This document shows, piece by piece, positions 13,701-22,600 of a stretch of DNA of 64,000 bases (position 1 is the stretch's first letter; every line of letters starts with the position of its first letter). A model generated the notes under the pieces. The model worked only from the letters and a program-made list of their open reading frames with translations, was not told the origin of the DNA and did not search any database. A program made the position numbers and the translations under genes. Origin of the DNA: Spodoptera frugiperda (taxonomy: Eukaryota > Arthropoda > Insecta > Lepidoptera > Noctuidae); assembly GCF_023101765.2 (NCBI RefSeq), contig NC_064220.1:682001-746000 (forward strand), in the 5' to 3' direction.

Positions 13701-16700
13701 ATAGAGATAGATACATTACACATTCTGTTCTTCAAAAGAGTTTGCAGGACACCTTAATGTGAATACACACTTTTCTCTAGTTATATACTATGCATCCCAT
13801 AGGGAAGAAACATTTGCCATACACCTGGTATAATATCTGATTTCCTACTATGAATGCAGATTCCTAAAAAAATCTAAAGAAAATCACTTTGCCCGACCGT
13901 ATAGAAACTGGTACCTTGATAATAGCACATGCAACTTATTCTAATATGTTTTAAAATCAAATCTTATAATGTTTTCAATCTTTTTCACCGTCAGATAATC
14001 TGCAAACGGGCTTCAAACTGCGAGGCGGGCGTGGCGAGCCGCATAGCGTGTATGTTGCAGGAACGTTACTATGTCCCCGTACTGCATACTGAGGACGGCA
14101 GCGGCGTGCCCACTATAGGGAAGGCCTTCACACCGGCCGTGCCACCCGTATGTATATTTTGTTCATATTATTTACTTATTAATTTTGAAAGCGGTTGTTT
14201 GCGCAATTTGATTTTGGTCTATGATTTTTTGCGCATCTGTTGCGCTTACAATTTCAAAGTGTTGGTTCTTGCTTTTTATTTTATTGAATTTAATGATATT
14301 GATAAAGAGTTATTTAGAAATATTGTTACGTAAAAAACTGTCCAGTGGTTTTCAAGATATTTAGTGTTGTGTACTAATTTACTCAACTATTGTTGTATTC
14401 ACAAGTTAAGTCAACTAAAAATAGCCAAAACTTTTGAAAAGAACAACCTTTTTAAAGCCATTATTACTCTAATAAACTTTGTCTTCATTTCCAGGATATA
14501 AACCGCGATCCATTAAGTCCTCGCTATGAGATCCGTGCCTACGCGGGTCCCATGGAGGCTCGTGCCGCGGAACTGTTCCGTCGTCGCTGGAAGACGCCGC
14601 CGCGCGCCCCCGCGCCCTCCGCGCCCCCGCCCCGCCTACTACAAGATCATAGTCCCGCGCCCCCGCCCAGTCCCAGCGCCAAATCACACACATTTAGACT
14701 TAAGGAGATTACTAAGGGATTAGAAACTGTTGGCAGGTATGTGGAACTGAATTATGTATGGAAAAAGACGATTTTTGTTTATTTTTTTATTCCTTTAGGT
14801 TGTAGAAGAACAGAGAGAGCGAAGGAGACACATCAAATGTGTTTGTATGATATGGTCTATGTTTGAACAACATAATTTTAGTTGTAAATAGAAACCACAG
14901 AGTGAAAGCAAACCTAGTACGATCCTACATTATTTATTCGATAAGCGTATTCCTAATAAAGTGTTATCGGGTTTAATCCTAAGAAGATACCATGTTCGCC
15001 TTAATCTATTTTGAACATTTTCTTTGCAGGAGTTTAGCGGAACAAATGAAAGTGGGTTGGAAGGAATACTGGCCGTTTTTGGACACGTTCACCGACCTTA
15101 GAACACCGGAAGGTCTGACGTTACTCGAGAATTACCTCAAGAGTAAATACGATAGCGCTTGTTCATTCGCCTATACTGATAGTTGTGCCCAATCTCACGT
15201 GCCTGAAGACCTCTCGCTGTCCAGAATCAGTCTCTCCATATCCCAACAAAGTCCTTCAAAGGAGTCCACGCTAAGCCCCATGTCGGAGCTCTGCGTTGCC
15301 ATGAAATCCTGTAAAATAACCAATGAAAGACCAGCGCATTGGAGGAAAACTGATCCTTTAAGACAGAGGTTATGTAGACAACCTGGACCGAAGACCTTGA
15401 ATGGCGATACTCCGGTAGTAAACCATACAGTGAGCCAGTTGTTATGTATAGAGCGCACATGCCAAGTTTTCGCTAAAAGAATAGCGGACGCGCTAACATT
15501 TTCTCTCAACGCCGAGCCTGAGACCGCCGGCGACGCACTCAAGTCCGAGTCCAAACACCTTCAACATACAATCTACACGTACATGGACGACGAGCGATTT
15601 CAAAAGATAGACTTTGCCTTAATACATTCTAGACTAGCGCAGTTAGTTGTGTACAAACTAAAGCAACAAACGAGTGACTTAGACGACATTAACCATTTAT
15701 TGGAGTTTCTTGTGAGACTCCGATGTCCGAATGACGATATATTTAGCTCAGACGACGAAAGGAAACCGAATTATAGAGGTCCCAGTAGAGTGAAAATGAC
15801 TCATGTGATAGACGGCCATGTTAGATGCTTAACTAGTTTTATATGTGAGGAGTTGACGGAAGCTGAAGGGCTGAAGGCTCCGGCAATGTCGGAGATTGAG
15901 TGTACAGAGTTGTGGCACAAAGCCTCGAAGTGCCGGTGTGACTGGAAGATCGAAGTGTTCGAACGGAATAGCAAGAAGAACGCGTCGTTTAGGAAGAATA
16001 GATCTATACTGTCGACTAGTCCGAAGAGCGAGAGTTTTATTAGAAGACTGACTTTTGATCAAGATATTGGTAAGTAACTTTCATGCTGTTTCTAGTAGCC
16101 AGGAGAAAGCCTTACAGTGAGCCATCAATCAAATCAATCAATATTGATATATTTAAAAAGTGTTACATCATTAACACTTTTTAAATATTTTATTACATTT
16201 CTTAAAGTTAACTCTCGTTTTATAAGTGTCTAGTACTAGCACGCGTAAGGCAAGAGTTACAATAAAACGAGTACTGACATGTTCTAATAAGTCCTCATAC
16301 AAGGCATGTAAAATGTATCTTGTCCTTACAATAAGACCTTAAAGTTTCTATAACAAGTTTCCGTTTCTCGTGGGCTGTTATCGTGAATATTAAAGTGTTT
16401 ACATCAATATTAACAAAGTTCCATATCCCAGGCGACGGCAAACTGCAACACAGCGAGATGTCCCGCGTAGTGAGCGTGAACTCCCCGGCCGGCGACAGTG
16501 GCGCCCCCACCGCGCTCTACACGCTCGACACCAACAAGTGCCAGGTGCTACCCGCTGAGGTCAGTGTTCTACTAGTTACTACCTCCTTAAACCTCATTTA
16601 ACTTTTATACAATAGAAAACGCATTGTGTCTCGCATGGATCTGTGTTCTGTCATACCAAGGGATAAATTTATTAGCGAACGCGCAAGAGGATTCTGTTAA

Positions 16701-19700
16701 AAAACTATTCGTTAAACGTATTATTTATTATAAAACATCTAGCATAAATATCTATACTATCCACATAGGTAATTTCGTTAATATCAGTCCAGCCGCTTAG
16801 GATTTATTACATGCACATTCTAAATTCTAAACTAAATAAAATGACAAAGAACACATAACATTTGGGTGAAATGGTATTATTGTTTATTTACGTAACATTA
16901 ATTATCCATTTAAAAGACAACTTTAAAGCATAATAGGTATTATGCTAAATAAGGTTAAGATACAACATTTATAACAATTCAATGGCTGACGTAATAATAT
17001 CAAAACAACAATAATAAGTAACTTACAAAAAAACATCAATGTTTCATTATCTTTCTTTCATCTGAGTCTTAGTTCTAATAACAAATATTACAGTAATAGC
17101 GATACCAGCAAAGGAATTCATGATCAAAAACCCATCATCCAATATTTGATCCATGTGACTATATTCAGGTACGACATCCGTCATCAAAATACTGACAAAC
17201 GACCCAAAACTCGTTATACAAAACAAAATAAACGATATCACACTTGATACTACAATACTAGCTACTTTACTATTAGCTCTCATCTTTACATCAAGAATAA
17301 CATTGTAGATTTTAAAGAAGAAATACATATTCACTGTTAAGACACCCAATTTCACCCATGTGTATGAAAATAAGAAGAATTCGTAGTACCTAGTCGCTAG
17401 AACTGGGTCTAAAGCTCCCAAAGGTATGGTAAGCAACCATATTAAACAGGATAGTACCTTAAAGTTTATGTCTTCGACTCCTAACACAATCACAAATTTG
17501 TCGTATAATATCTTCGTGTACACACACATCCAACATATAGTCACTGCTTCTGAGTGAGTCAACATGCCCCACAAAATGTCACTCTGCATAGCATTAAATA
17601 TGTCGAAAGTTAGTAAAAACTCCACAGTGGTGTTTAATAATCTTGCTATTGTTAATTGTGTGAGAACCATCTGATCAGTTTTTCGTATTTTCGGCACATA
17701 CTTGTATAGGACTAATTGTATGATTAAACACGCTGTAGATAGAACGATTCCCGTTGTCCACGTGTTTCTCATCGCTTTTCTGTTGTCCCAATCGAAATCA
17801 AAGTCCGACATTTTCGAAATTTGTTCTCTAGACTAGTAAGATGAAATTATACTAAACTTGTATTAAATTAAATACAATTCTGTTCCTTGCTTCTATATGC
17901 TATCAATGTATTTTATGCGTCAAGTGTTACGTCAAGGTCTTATGCGTCATGTAAACAGTTCACGTAACCCATTCGCGGTTTTCGATTTTATTGCGGCTTA
18001 TAATAAGGTTGATAATGTATTGAAGAGTTTTGACAGTATAGAGTAGGTTGATGCTCTCGCGTCTGTATTTGCATAATAAATGACTTGTTGAGTTTGTTCG
18101 TGTGTGTGTGACGTTTGTTTTAGTAGAGCAGCTTTGTTTTCGAAATATTCTGAGTCATATCATAATGAGTAGGTCTGTTATATCTTAAACCTCTTTTAAT
18201 TACATACTTGATTAGTGCTCCTTTTTCGATGAGTCAAGTTTTTTATCCAGTAACAGGTAGGGACAATTTTATCAGAGGGGCATTGTAACAATCACTTTAC
18301 GTCAGTAAAGCTACAGATTTTCAGTTAGTCGGGGTGGGTACTGAGGGATTATGATTTTCGATTTGTTATCCTAACATAATCATAATTCAGCGCCACTTCC
18401 ATCTGATTTCGTTTAACTGAGATTCTAAACAGGCTTATAAATTTTTTGGCATAGAGTTGTTCTTGAATAGGTTTAACTTTGAAAGTTGGGAAGATTATAC
18501 AAGCTAAAACTGCTGGCAAAAAACATTTCAGTATCGAAAGTTAGTAATTACTTTAAGTAACTAATACTAAACTGTTACTTTATACTCTTTACAGATATCG
18601 GACGATGACTCAGTAGCGTCGTGCAATTCTGATGTCGATGACGAGGACTTCCACACCGCGTCTGAACACTCGGAGAAGGAGGATGATGACATGGAAGAGG
18701 CCAGCGACGCGGCCGTAGCGGAGCCTTTTATTTATGGGTAAGTTTATTAACCTTTCTCTTTCTTTCGTCTGTGGGTATATGAGACAACAATAGAATACAC
18801 ATTGTGTCTCGCACTGATCAGTGCTTCAGCATACGACGGGTTAATAGAATCTGGAATCTATTATATTTAACTTAAAGACTGACGACTGTTGATGAAAGAG
18901 GTGTGTTAGAATCGTAGCAATTGGCGTTCCATTGTCTCTGCCTACCCTGATGGGAGACAGGTGTAAGGTTGTGTATGTATGTATGTTGTTGTATTGATAA
19001 TCTTGTTGTTGCATCATACTAGCTGGATACTTAAGGACGTATCATACTTTTAGGCACTGCTGCAACCAAGCAATAAACTTGTCATTTGTATTTGAACATT
19101 AAATCTTATGACGTATGCTATAGTATTTGATATCGTCTATACATAACAGCCCTTTATAAGTTCAAATACTGTGTAAAAAAATATAACCGCCTGTTTTACA
19201 ATCTCCATAAATGCCCGATAAACTTATGTGACAGACAGTGCATACAGGTTACATTCTTAATTAAAATTTATCTAGATCATAGCGGCTATCCAGACATTGT
19301 AACAGGTCCTAAATAACGGTAATACGAAGTGAATAGGGATCGAGAGGTGAATAGGTACAGGGAAATTCTTCATAGTATCTCTATTCACCCTTCTTCTGTC
19401 CCTATTCATCTCTCGATCCCTATTAACTCCGTATTACTGCTATTTAGCATTTTTTTAATATGAAACTGGCTGGGTGTATACAATAATGATGTTCTATGTT
19501 CCAGCGAGGAGCCGTCGAAGATGGACCGGCTGGTGTACGACGCGCTGCAGTCCACCTCTATATCCGCCGACCAGTACCCCAACGTGTACCGCTGGAGACA
19601 CCACGTGGCGCTCTACCCGCCCGACCAGAGAGACAAGTTAGTGGGCAGAATAAACATAACAATATTATAATATTAAATGAATAATATTTCAATATCCATA

Positions 19701-20698
19701 CTATAACTAGCTGGCCCGGCAAACTTCGTACCGCCTCATTTTTTTTTTCTTTGAACTTCACATATAATTCAAGACCAAAATTTGTCAAAACGGTCCAGTC
19801 GTTCTCGACTTTTGGCGAGACTAACGAACAGCAATTTATTTTTATATGTATGTATAGGACATTATAAAGTTTGTAAAGATAAAAAATCAAATAGAAAAAT
19901 TGTATATGTGTAAGATAGTTTATTTATCAAGGAACGCTAGAACATCATGCTACGACTAATAAGAACCAAGCGGCTGGTGAAACCATGCGACATTAGATAT
20001 TATTTAGATAAAAAGTTAATTATTATTAATTGTTTTTTAGATGGTTGCCAGCCCCATCAATAGAGGACAGTATGTGTGTGAGCATGTCCCTGGGTACAGC
20101 GAGCCCGGGCTTCATGAACAGCCCGGGGCTGGCGAGTAGCTCGGCAGTGACGAGTAGTCCGGCAACAAGGCCCGGCCGCAGCGCCGCGCGGTGCTCCACG
20201 CCGTGCAGGGATCGAGACTCCGCTAGAGCGCCTCCACTACAGGTATATAAAATAATGGACTTTTTATGATTCAAATTGTTGCTTTTAAGTTTGTGATGTC
20301 AATATTTCTTAAGAGGTTAGAGATAATTCCCTAGTTTTGAAATTTGTTTTTTGTGGCGTCTTTCGTGTGTATAACTTTTGAGTTTGTTTCGACCCTAAAG
20401 ATGTGCTATGTAGCTTACATATGTATCTCTCACATCTGGTGGAAAAACACTAATAACAAATATTTCCTTGTGGAGAGAGATACTATTTTGTACTCTAATC
20501 ACTGTTTTAATGTTACAGTAAATAAGTCTCAAAGACATTTCTTACCATTTAAGAACACACTCTTCTAATATAACACTTAGTATTAACATGTTTGTTTGTG
20601 TACAGGTGTCGACCTGGCTCCGTGTGACGGGCCCCAACTCCCCTCGGTCCGCGCTGGCAGTCAGGAACGCGAACCACAACGTCAGCTTCGGCTTCTGA
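1742..20698 (+). CDS. ANKLE2: Ankyrin repeat and LEM domain-containing protein 2 homologue (ANKLE2)
   Basis: Thirteen coding exons join in phase: 1742-1979, 4571-4726, 10853-11016, 12762-12902, 13326-13499, 13995-14147, 14495-14736, 15030-16069, 16432-16559, 18595-18737, 19505-19636, 20041-20242, 20606-20698 (TGA), giving 1001 residues. ANKLE2 is known to promote nuclear-envelope reassembly after mitosis by bringing PP2A to BAF. Seen here: a segment around residues 80-125 ('VYKNKSEALELVRRYK' then SARFKAF) matching the viroplasmin-like region of vertebrate ANKLE2; ankyrin repeats at about 190-215 (YNALHIAAK) and 250-275 (ETPLHFAAK); a long middle exon with 'VGWKEYWPFLDTFTDL'; an acidic serine/aspartate stretch at about 813-860; and the conserved C-terminal 'WLRVTGPNSPRSAL'. 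No LEM domain or membrane helix is visible before residue 80, so either the insect protein lacks them or an upstream exon is missed. Poly(A) signal candidates lie at 21297 and 21870. Confidence 0.9.
3153..3307. mobile_element. MITE family A, diverged copy
   Basis: The left end reads CTAGTACGAGTTTG and the right end carries the inverted match ending TACTAAG. The interior contains the paired 'ctgattggtt'/'ggccaatcag' segment seen in other copies of this family (5189, 7935, 31236, 49809). Ends are approximate. Confidence 0.6.
4060..4359. mobile_element. hAT-type MITE with 8-bp target duplication
   Basis: The element body is 4068-4351 (284 bp). Its terminal inverted repeats are CAGGGGTTCCCAA on the left and, reversed, CAGTGGTTCCCAA on the right, the classic hAT terminus. 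It is flanked by near-identical 8-mers CAATAAAG (4060-4067) and CTATAAAG (4352-4359), the duplication length expected of hAT insertion. There is no transposase; an open frame inside it has no recognisable domain. It sits in ANKLE2 intron 1. Confidence 0.82.
4836..5026 (+). mobile_element. tRNA-derived SINE
   Basis: Begins 'gactgcacgagtggcgcgg', then an A-box-like GTGGCTGGGTGACC and a degenerate B-box (GGTTCGTTTCCCGC). The common tail 'gtgtgatccacc...ggtctgggtgtcat...acaggagaaaatcct' follows, ending in an A-run. The same unit recurs at 8401, 24081 and 52125 and inverted at 10539 and 31075. Confidence 0.75.
5189..5407. mobile_element. MITE family A with duplicated left arm
   Basis: The termini are CCCTTAGTATGAGTTTGC on the left and the inverted GCAAACTCGTACTAAGGG on the right. 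The left arm, from CCCTTA to 'gtgcgttcggcg', occurs twice in tandem (from 5189 and again from about 5251), so the element carries a partial internal duplication. The paired 'ctgattggcc'/'accaatcag' core is present. Confidence 0.75.
5838..6062 (+). mobile_element. Dispersed repeat R1 (non-autonomous)
   Basis: Starts at a T-run with 'atggaataagccggtgaacg' and continues with the R1 hallmarks 'gagcagacggatcacctgat', 'ggtaagcaatcgccgccgcc', 'acaagtgcgttgccggcc'. The same order is found at 27334, 32464, 40500 and 41262 and inverted at 9868, 24651, 33898 and 37983. Non-coding. Confidence 0.75.
7341..7432 (+). repeat. Dispersed repeat R3
   Basis: Contains 'ccccgaaggggtaggcagag' followed by GTGCATATTACGGCACGTAA. 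The same sequence is at 12304-12405 and 25230-25350, and inverted near 62795-62870. Short and non-coding. Confidence 0.65.
7462..7514. repeat. Short palindromic hairpin
   Basis: The arms TGAAATACTCTATT (7462-7475) and AATAGAGTATTTCA (7501-7514) are exact inverted copies, with TGACGTCA-like sequence extending both arms inward. Confidence 0.7.
7935..8070. mobile_element. MITE family A, diverged copy
   Basis: The left end has CTTTTACGTTGAACGAGATC and the right end the inverted 'aaacgtaatgcaaactcg'. The core 'ctgattggtc' is paired with 'ccgaatcacg'. Ends are approximate. Confidence 0.55.
8401..8583 (+). mobile_element. tRNA-derived SINE, 5' portion shortened
   Basis: Starts 'gactgcacggttggctgcc', with B-box AGGTTCGATTCTCG. 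The family tail ('gggtctgaaaatcatgtgca', 'gagaaaatcctagtg') ends in a poly(A) of about 12 bases. Confidence 0.75.
9868..10030 (-). mobile_element. Dispersed repeat R1, inverted partial copy
   Basis: On the plus strand it contains 'aaaggccgcaacgcacttgt', AACGCCTCTGGTG and 'ggcggcgattgcttaccatc', the reverse complement of the R1 core. An apparent 144-codon open frame here is repeat sequence, not a gene. Confidence 0.7.
10387..10500 (-). repeat. Dispersed repeat R2 fragment
   Basis: Contains 'cggggtggtttttagtcagt' followed by an 'aagcgtctcacac' and 'ctcgcctcacccaag' segment. Matches the inverted form of the R2 copies at 28144 and 33399. Confidence 0.6.
10539..10655 (-). mobile_element. tRNA-derived SINE, inverted 3' part
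   Basis: The plus strand reads 'aggattttctcctgtgtcgt', 'gggtgcgtttacaaacatac' and 'gacacccagacccgaaa', the reverse complement of the SINE tail. Confidence 0.7.
12304..12405 (+). repeat. Dispersed repeat R3
   Basis: Carries 'gagtaagcagaggtgcacat', ACTTACGGCAAAATGC and 'cacccacttttcaccatttg', which match the R3 copies at 7341 and 25230. Confidence 0.6.
12640..12750 (+). mobile_element. Non-LTR retrotransposon 3' tail
   Basis: Contains 'aacgaatgcaaaaccgtgga', AATCGGTTCGTGCGTTCTGG and 'cccgacttatttttatata'. Practically the same sequence occurs at 29980-30085. Such 'adjust-the-pointer' tails are widespread in Lepidoptera; no reverse transcriptase is in the window. Confidence 0.6.
16149..16188. 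repeat. Perfect 17-bp hairpin
   Basis: The arms ATATTTAAAAAGTGTTA (16149-16165) and its exact reverse complement (16172-16188) flank a 6-base loop CATCAT, just after ANKLE2 exon 8. Confidence 0.85.
16560..18594 (+). other. ANKLE2 intron 9, host of a nested gene
   Basis: GTCAGT donor and CTTTACAG acceptor. The intron contains a 255-codon (with stop) minus-strand gene at 17047-17811 and a copy of the dispersed 55-bp repeat (16610-16666). The rest is AT-rich with nothing recognised. Confidence 0.7.
17047..17811 (-). CDS. Intronless seven-transmembrane receptor-like protein nested in ANKLE2 intron
   Basis: One uninterrupted frame, ATG at 17811 to TAA at 17049-17047, encodes 254 residues. I count seven hydrophobic segments at roughly residues 20-40, 48-70, 86-110, 117-137, 142-170, 183-213 and 222-245, with a 17-residue hydrophilic N-terminus and a short basic tail; there is no signal peptide. 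TM5 ('LTVNMYFFFKIYNVI') and TM7 ('NSFAGIAITVIFVI') recall secretin/Methuselah-type (class B) receptors, and TM4 has 'WLLTIPLGALD'. The usual extracellular cysteine-rich ectodomain is absent. An AATAAA on the minus strand lies about 160 bases past the stop (16883-16888). The frame is intact, which argues for a functional gene, but I cannot assign a ligand or a firm family. A truncated receptor or a lineage-specific orphan is possible. Confidence 0.65.
   Translation of the reverse strand: MSDFDFDWDNRKAMRNTWTTGIVLSTACLIIQLVLYKYVPKIRKTDQMVLTQLTIARLLNTTVEFLLTFDIFNAMQSDILWGMLTHSEAVTICWMCVYTKILYDKFVIVLGVEDINFKVLSCLIWLLTIPLGALDPVLATRYYEFFLFSYTWVKLGVLTVNMYFFFKIYNVILDVKMRANSKVASIVVSSVISFILFCITSFGSFVSILMTDVVPEYSHMDQILDDGFLIMNSFAGIAITVIFVIRTKTQMKER
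18785..18843 (+). repeat. Dispersed 55-bp repeat
   Basis: Begins ACAACAATAGAATACACATT, then TGTGTCTCGC, ending ACGACGGGTTAA. Other copies: 2856-2912, 16610-16666, 27558-27620. Confidence 0.7.
19309..19446. repeat. Long inverted repeat (foldback element)
   Basis: The left arm begins CCTAAATAACGGTAATACG and continues 'aatagggatcgagaggtgaa'. The right arm is its near-exact reverse complement ('ttcatctctcgatccctatt', CGTATTACTGCTATTTAGC). Arms are about 55-60 bp with a short centre. It lies in the ANKLE2 intron before exon 11. Confidence 0.8.
19708..19860 (+). mobile_element. Non-LTR retrotransposon 3' tail
   Basis: Contains 'agctggcccggcaaacttcg', TACCGCCTCA, 'caagaccaaaatttgtcaaa', 'gcgagactaacgaacagca'. 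A second copy is at 46508-46672 in an HDAC11 intron. There is no coding region. Confidence 0.65.
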
Positions 20699-22600
20699 TC
20701 CACACTCCCCGCTACCATACTCATGGCAGTCATGCTAAACTTGTGGCCTTTTAAATTATATATCATCACTTTACATCACTCGGTTAAAAGAAAATTCTCA
20801 ATCGAAATTGACATACAATTCAGCGTTACACACGCATCATTCCTATATCGGTTATTGGGCAGCAAAAATATGTAAATTGTTTAATTGTAATTAAAAATAG
20901 TTAACATTTCTTTAAGATCTAACAAAACTTAGGTATTATTAACTCATTTTTAGATACGAAAACATAAAATGTGAATCTACACGTATTTAGTTAGTGACAT
21001 GCATAATTCTAGTGTCTCGATATTAATGTTTCACTCCCCGATTAATATAAATTAGTTTATTTAATAATTGAATATAATTCGATGGTGTTTGAATGTTTAT
21101 TTCTATGATTATTTTTAATTGGAGAATGTTTATATATTTTGTTTAATTTTCTCGTAGGTAATGTGGATTGGCGCAGTACTATTAAGTTCATAGTCCATTT
21201 CATTTCATTTGTAAACTAAATTTAATGTGACTAACGCTCTTATGTAAACAACCCTATGTACTAAAGAATGACAAGGTCCATTGAACTAAGTATTAAAATA
21301 AAAAAATGGAGTTCTAAACTTTGATTGAATTAAAGCAAAGGGTTGTTCTTTTTGTATGTTTTACATCACATTCGTAGGTTAAGACATAGCTAACATGACT
21401 TAATATAGAGCTCGTTAAAGCTTATATGTTTACAAACATCTTTAATCGTCTGCTGTGCAGCGTTGTGCATCAATCATATTGATGACAAACGAAACGCCAA
21501 CGATAAGTACTTATAATATAGTTTCAGGTAATAATATAATACTCTTTGTTATTGATACAAGTATATATACTTTCTATTATAAATAGAAAGGTGTATTGAA
21601 ATTATATTCAATCAGTAAAGAGTTCCGCTAACGTTATGTAACAAATCTCATGTACGTCGTTGTTTTAGACAAATTAGTTGTTAGGGTTTACAAACGCAAT
21701 ACGAACAGGAATCGTTGAAAATGATTAGAATTATTGTTTGAGCGCGCATTTGGCACAAAACCGTTGTGATTCATATTAAGTAATTAGTGATTCGTTAAAA
21801 GCAAGTTTGTTTTGTAAACCACAGTAAGACATTGTCCTAGTTGCATTTGTTTTTATATATTATTGTGACAATAAAGTTGTTTCACTGCGTTGATTAGCAT
21901 TTAATGTAGTAAGGTCACGACGTAGGAACTCTGCGGATGCCAAAAGCTGTGAGTTGTTGATATTACGTCTACGAATGTTTGTACTTTTATATTATTCAAA
22001 GATATGAGATATTGGTAAACAAAAATGTATGTTTTATATGATATTATAATGTTTTAATTCACATAGACGATAGATAAATAAATTATGACTGGTTCTTTTT
22101 ATTACTGTTGTTTTTTTTAATCCCTGTAATAAGTAAACCGATACAATAATATTTTTAAGTTTTTTACACTTTACAAGTCAGCACAGACTACTATAATGTA
22201 AATGGGAGATTAATATTTATTTTAATGTCCGTCTTGTAGATTATTATGAGACATTAGACACGTATTTTTTTTATTTTCTTACAGAAATAAATACTTTCTA
22301 CGATATATTGATTTGAAATATCACGTGACGTCACTTTTGTCTACGTTTTATGCTCCAATAAAAATACGTATCTAATATCTTTTCATTACCTAACTGACGG
22401 ACTAAATAGATATGATACATGTACATTTGATCCAGTAACATATTCATACACTTTCAAAGGAAAAGAGCGATTTCTATATTTGGTCACAAAAACTGAACAT
22501 TTTTGTTATGTGCAAGCAAAACATAAAAACCAATGTTTATAAAGTACTGGTCCCATAGTATACTCGACAACAAGAGGTTATAAATAAAGTAGGTTCAAAT
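20699..22600. other. Convergent 3' intergenic region ANKLE2 / OFD1
   Basis: Contains the ANKLE2 3' UTR (AATAAA at 21297-21302 and 21870-21875 are candidates) and the OFD1 3' UTR from the other side. A TIR-element copy is at about 22212-22412. No coding frame is recognised. Confidence 0.6.
22212..22412. mobile_element. TIR element, family also at 58.7 kb
   Basis: The left part has 'taatgtccgtcttgtaga', then GACACGTATTTTTTTTATTT. The right part has AAAATACGTATCTAATATC and 'cattacctaactgacgga', the inverse of the left-arm sequence at 58735-58800. Non-coding; exact ends uncertain. Confidence 0.55.

Noticed and set aside
14469..14866. Arg/Pro-rich frames on both strands
   Set aside because: They are alternative frames of the GC-rich ANKLE2 exon 14495-14736, whose true frame is fixed by both splice phases.
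15195..15554. 119-codon minus-strand frame
   Set aside because: Antisense shadow of ANKLE2 exon 8.
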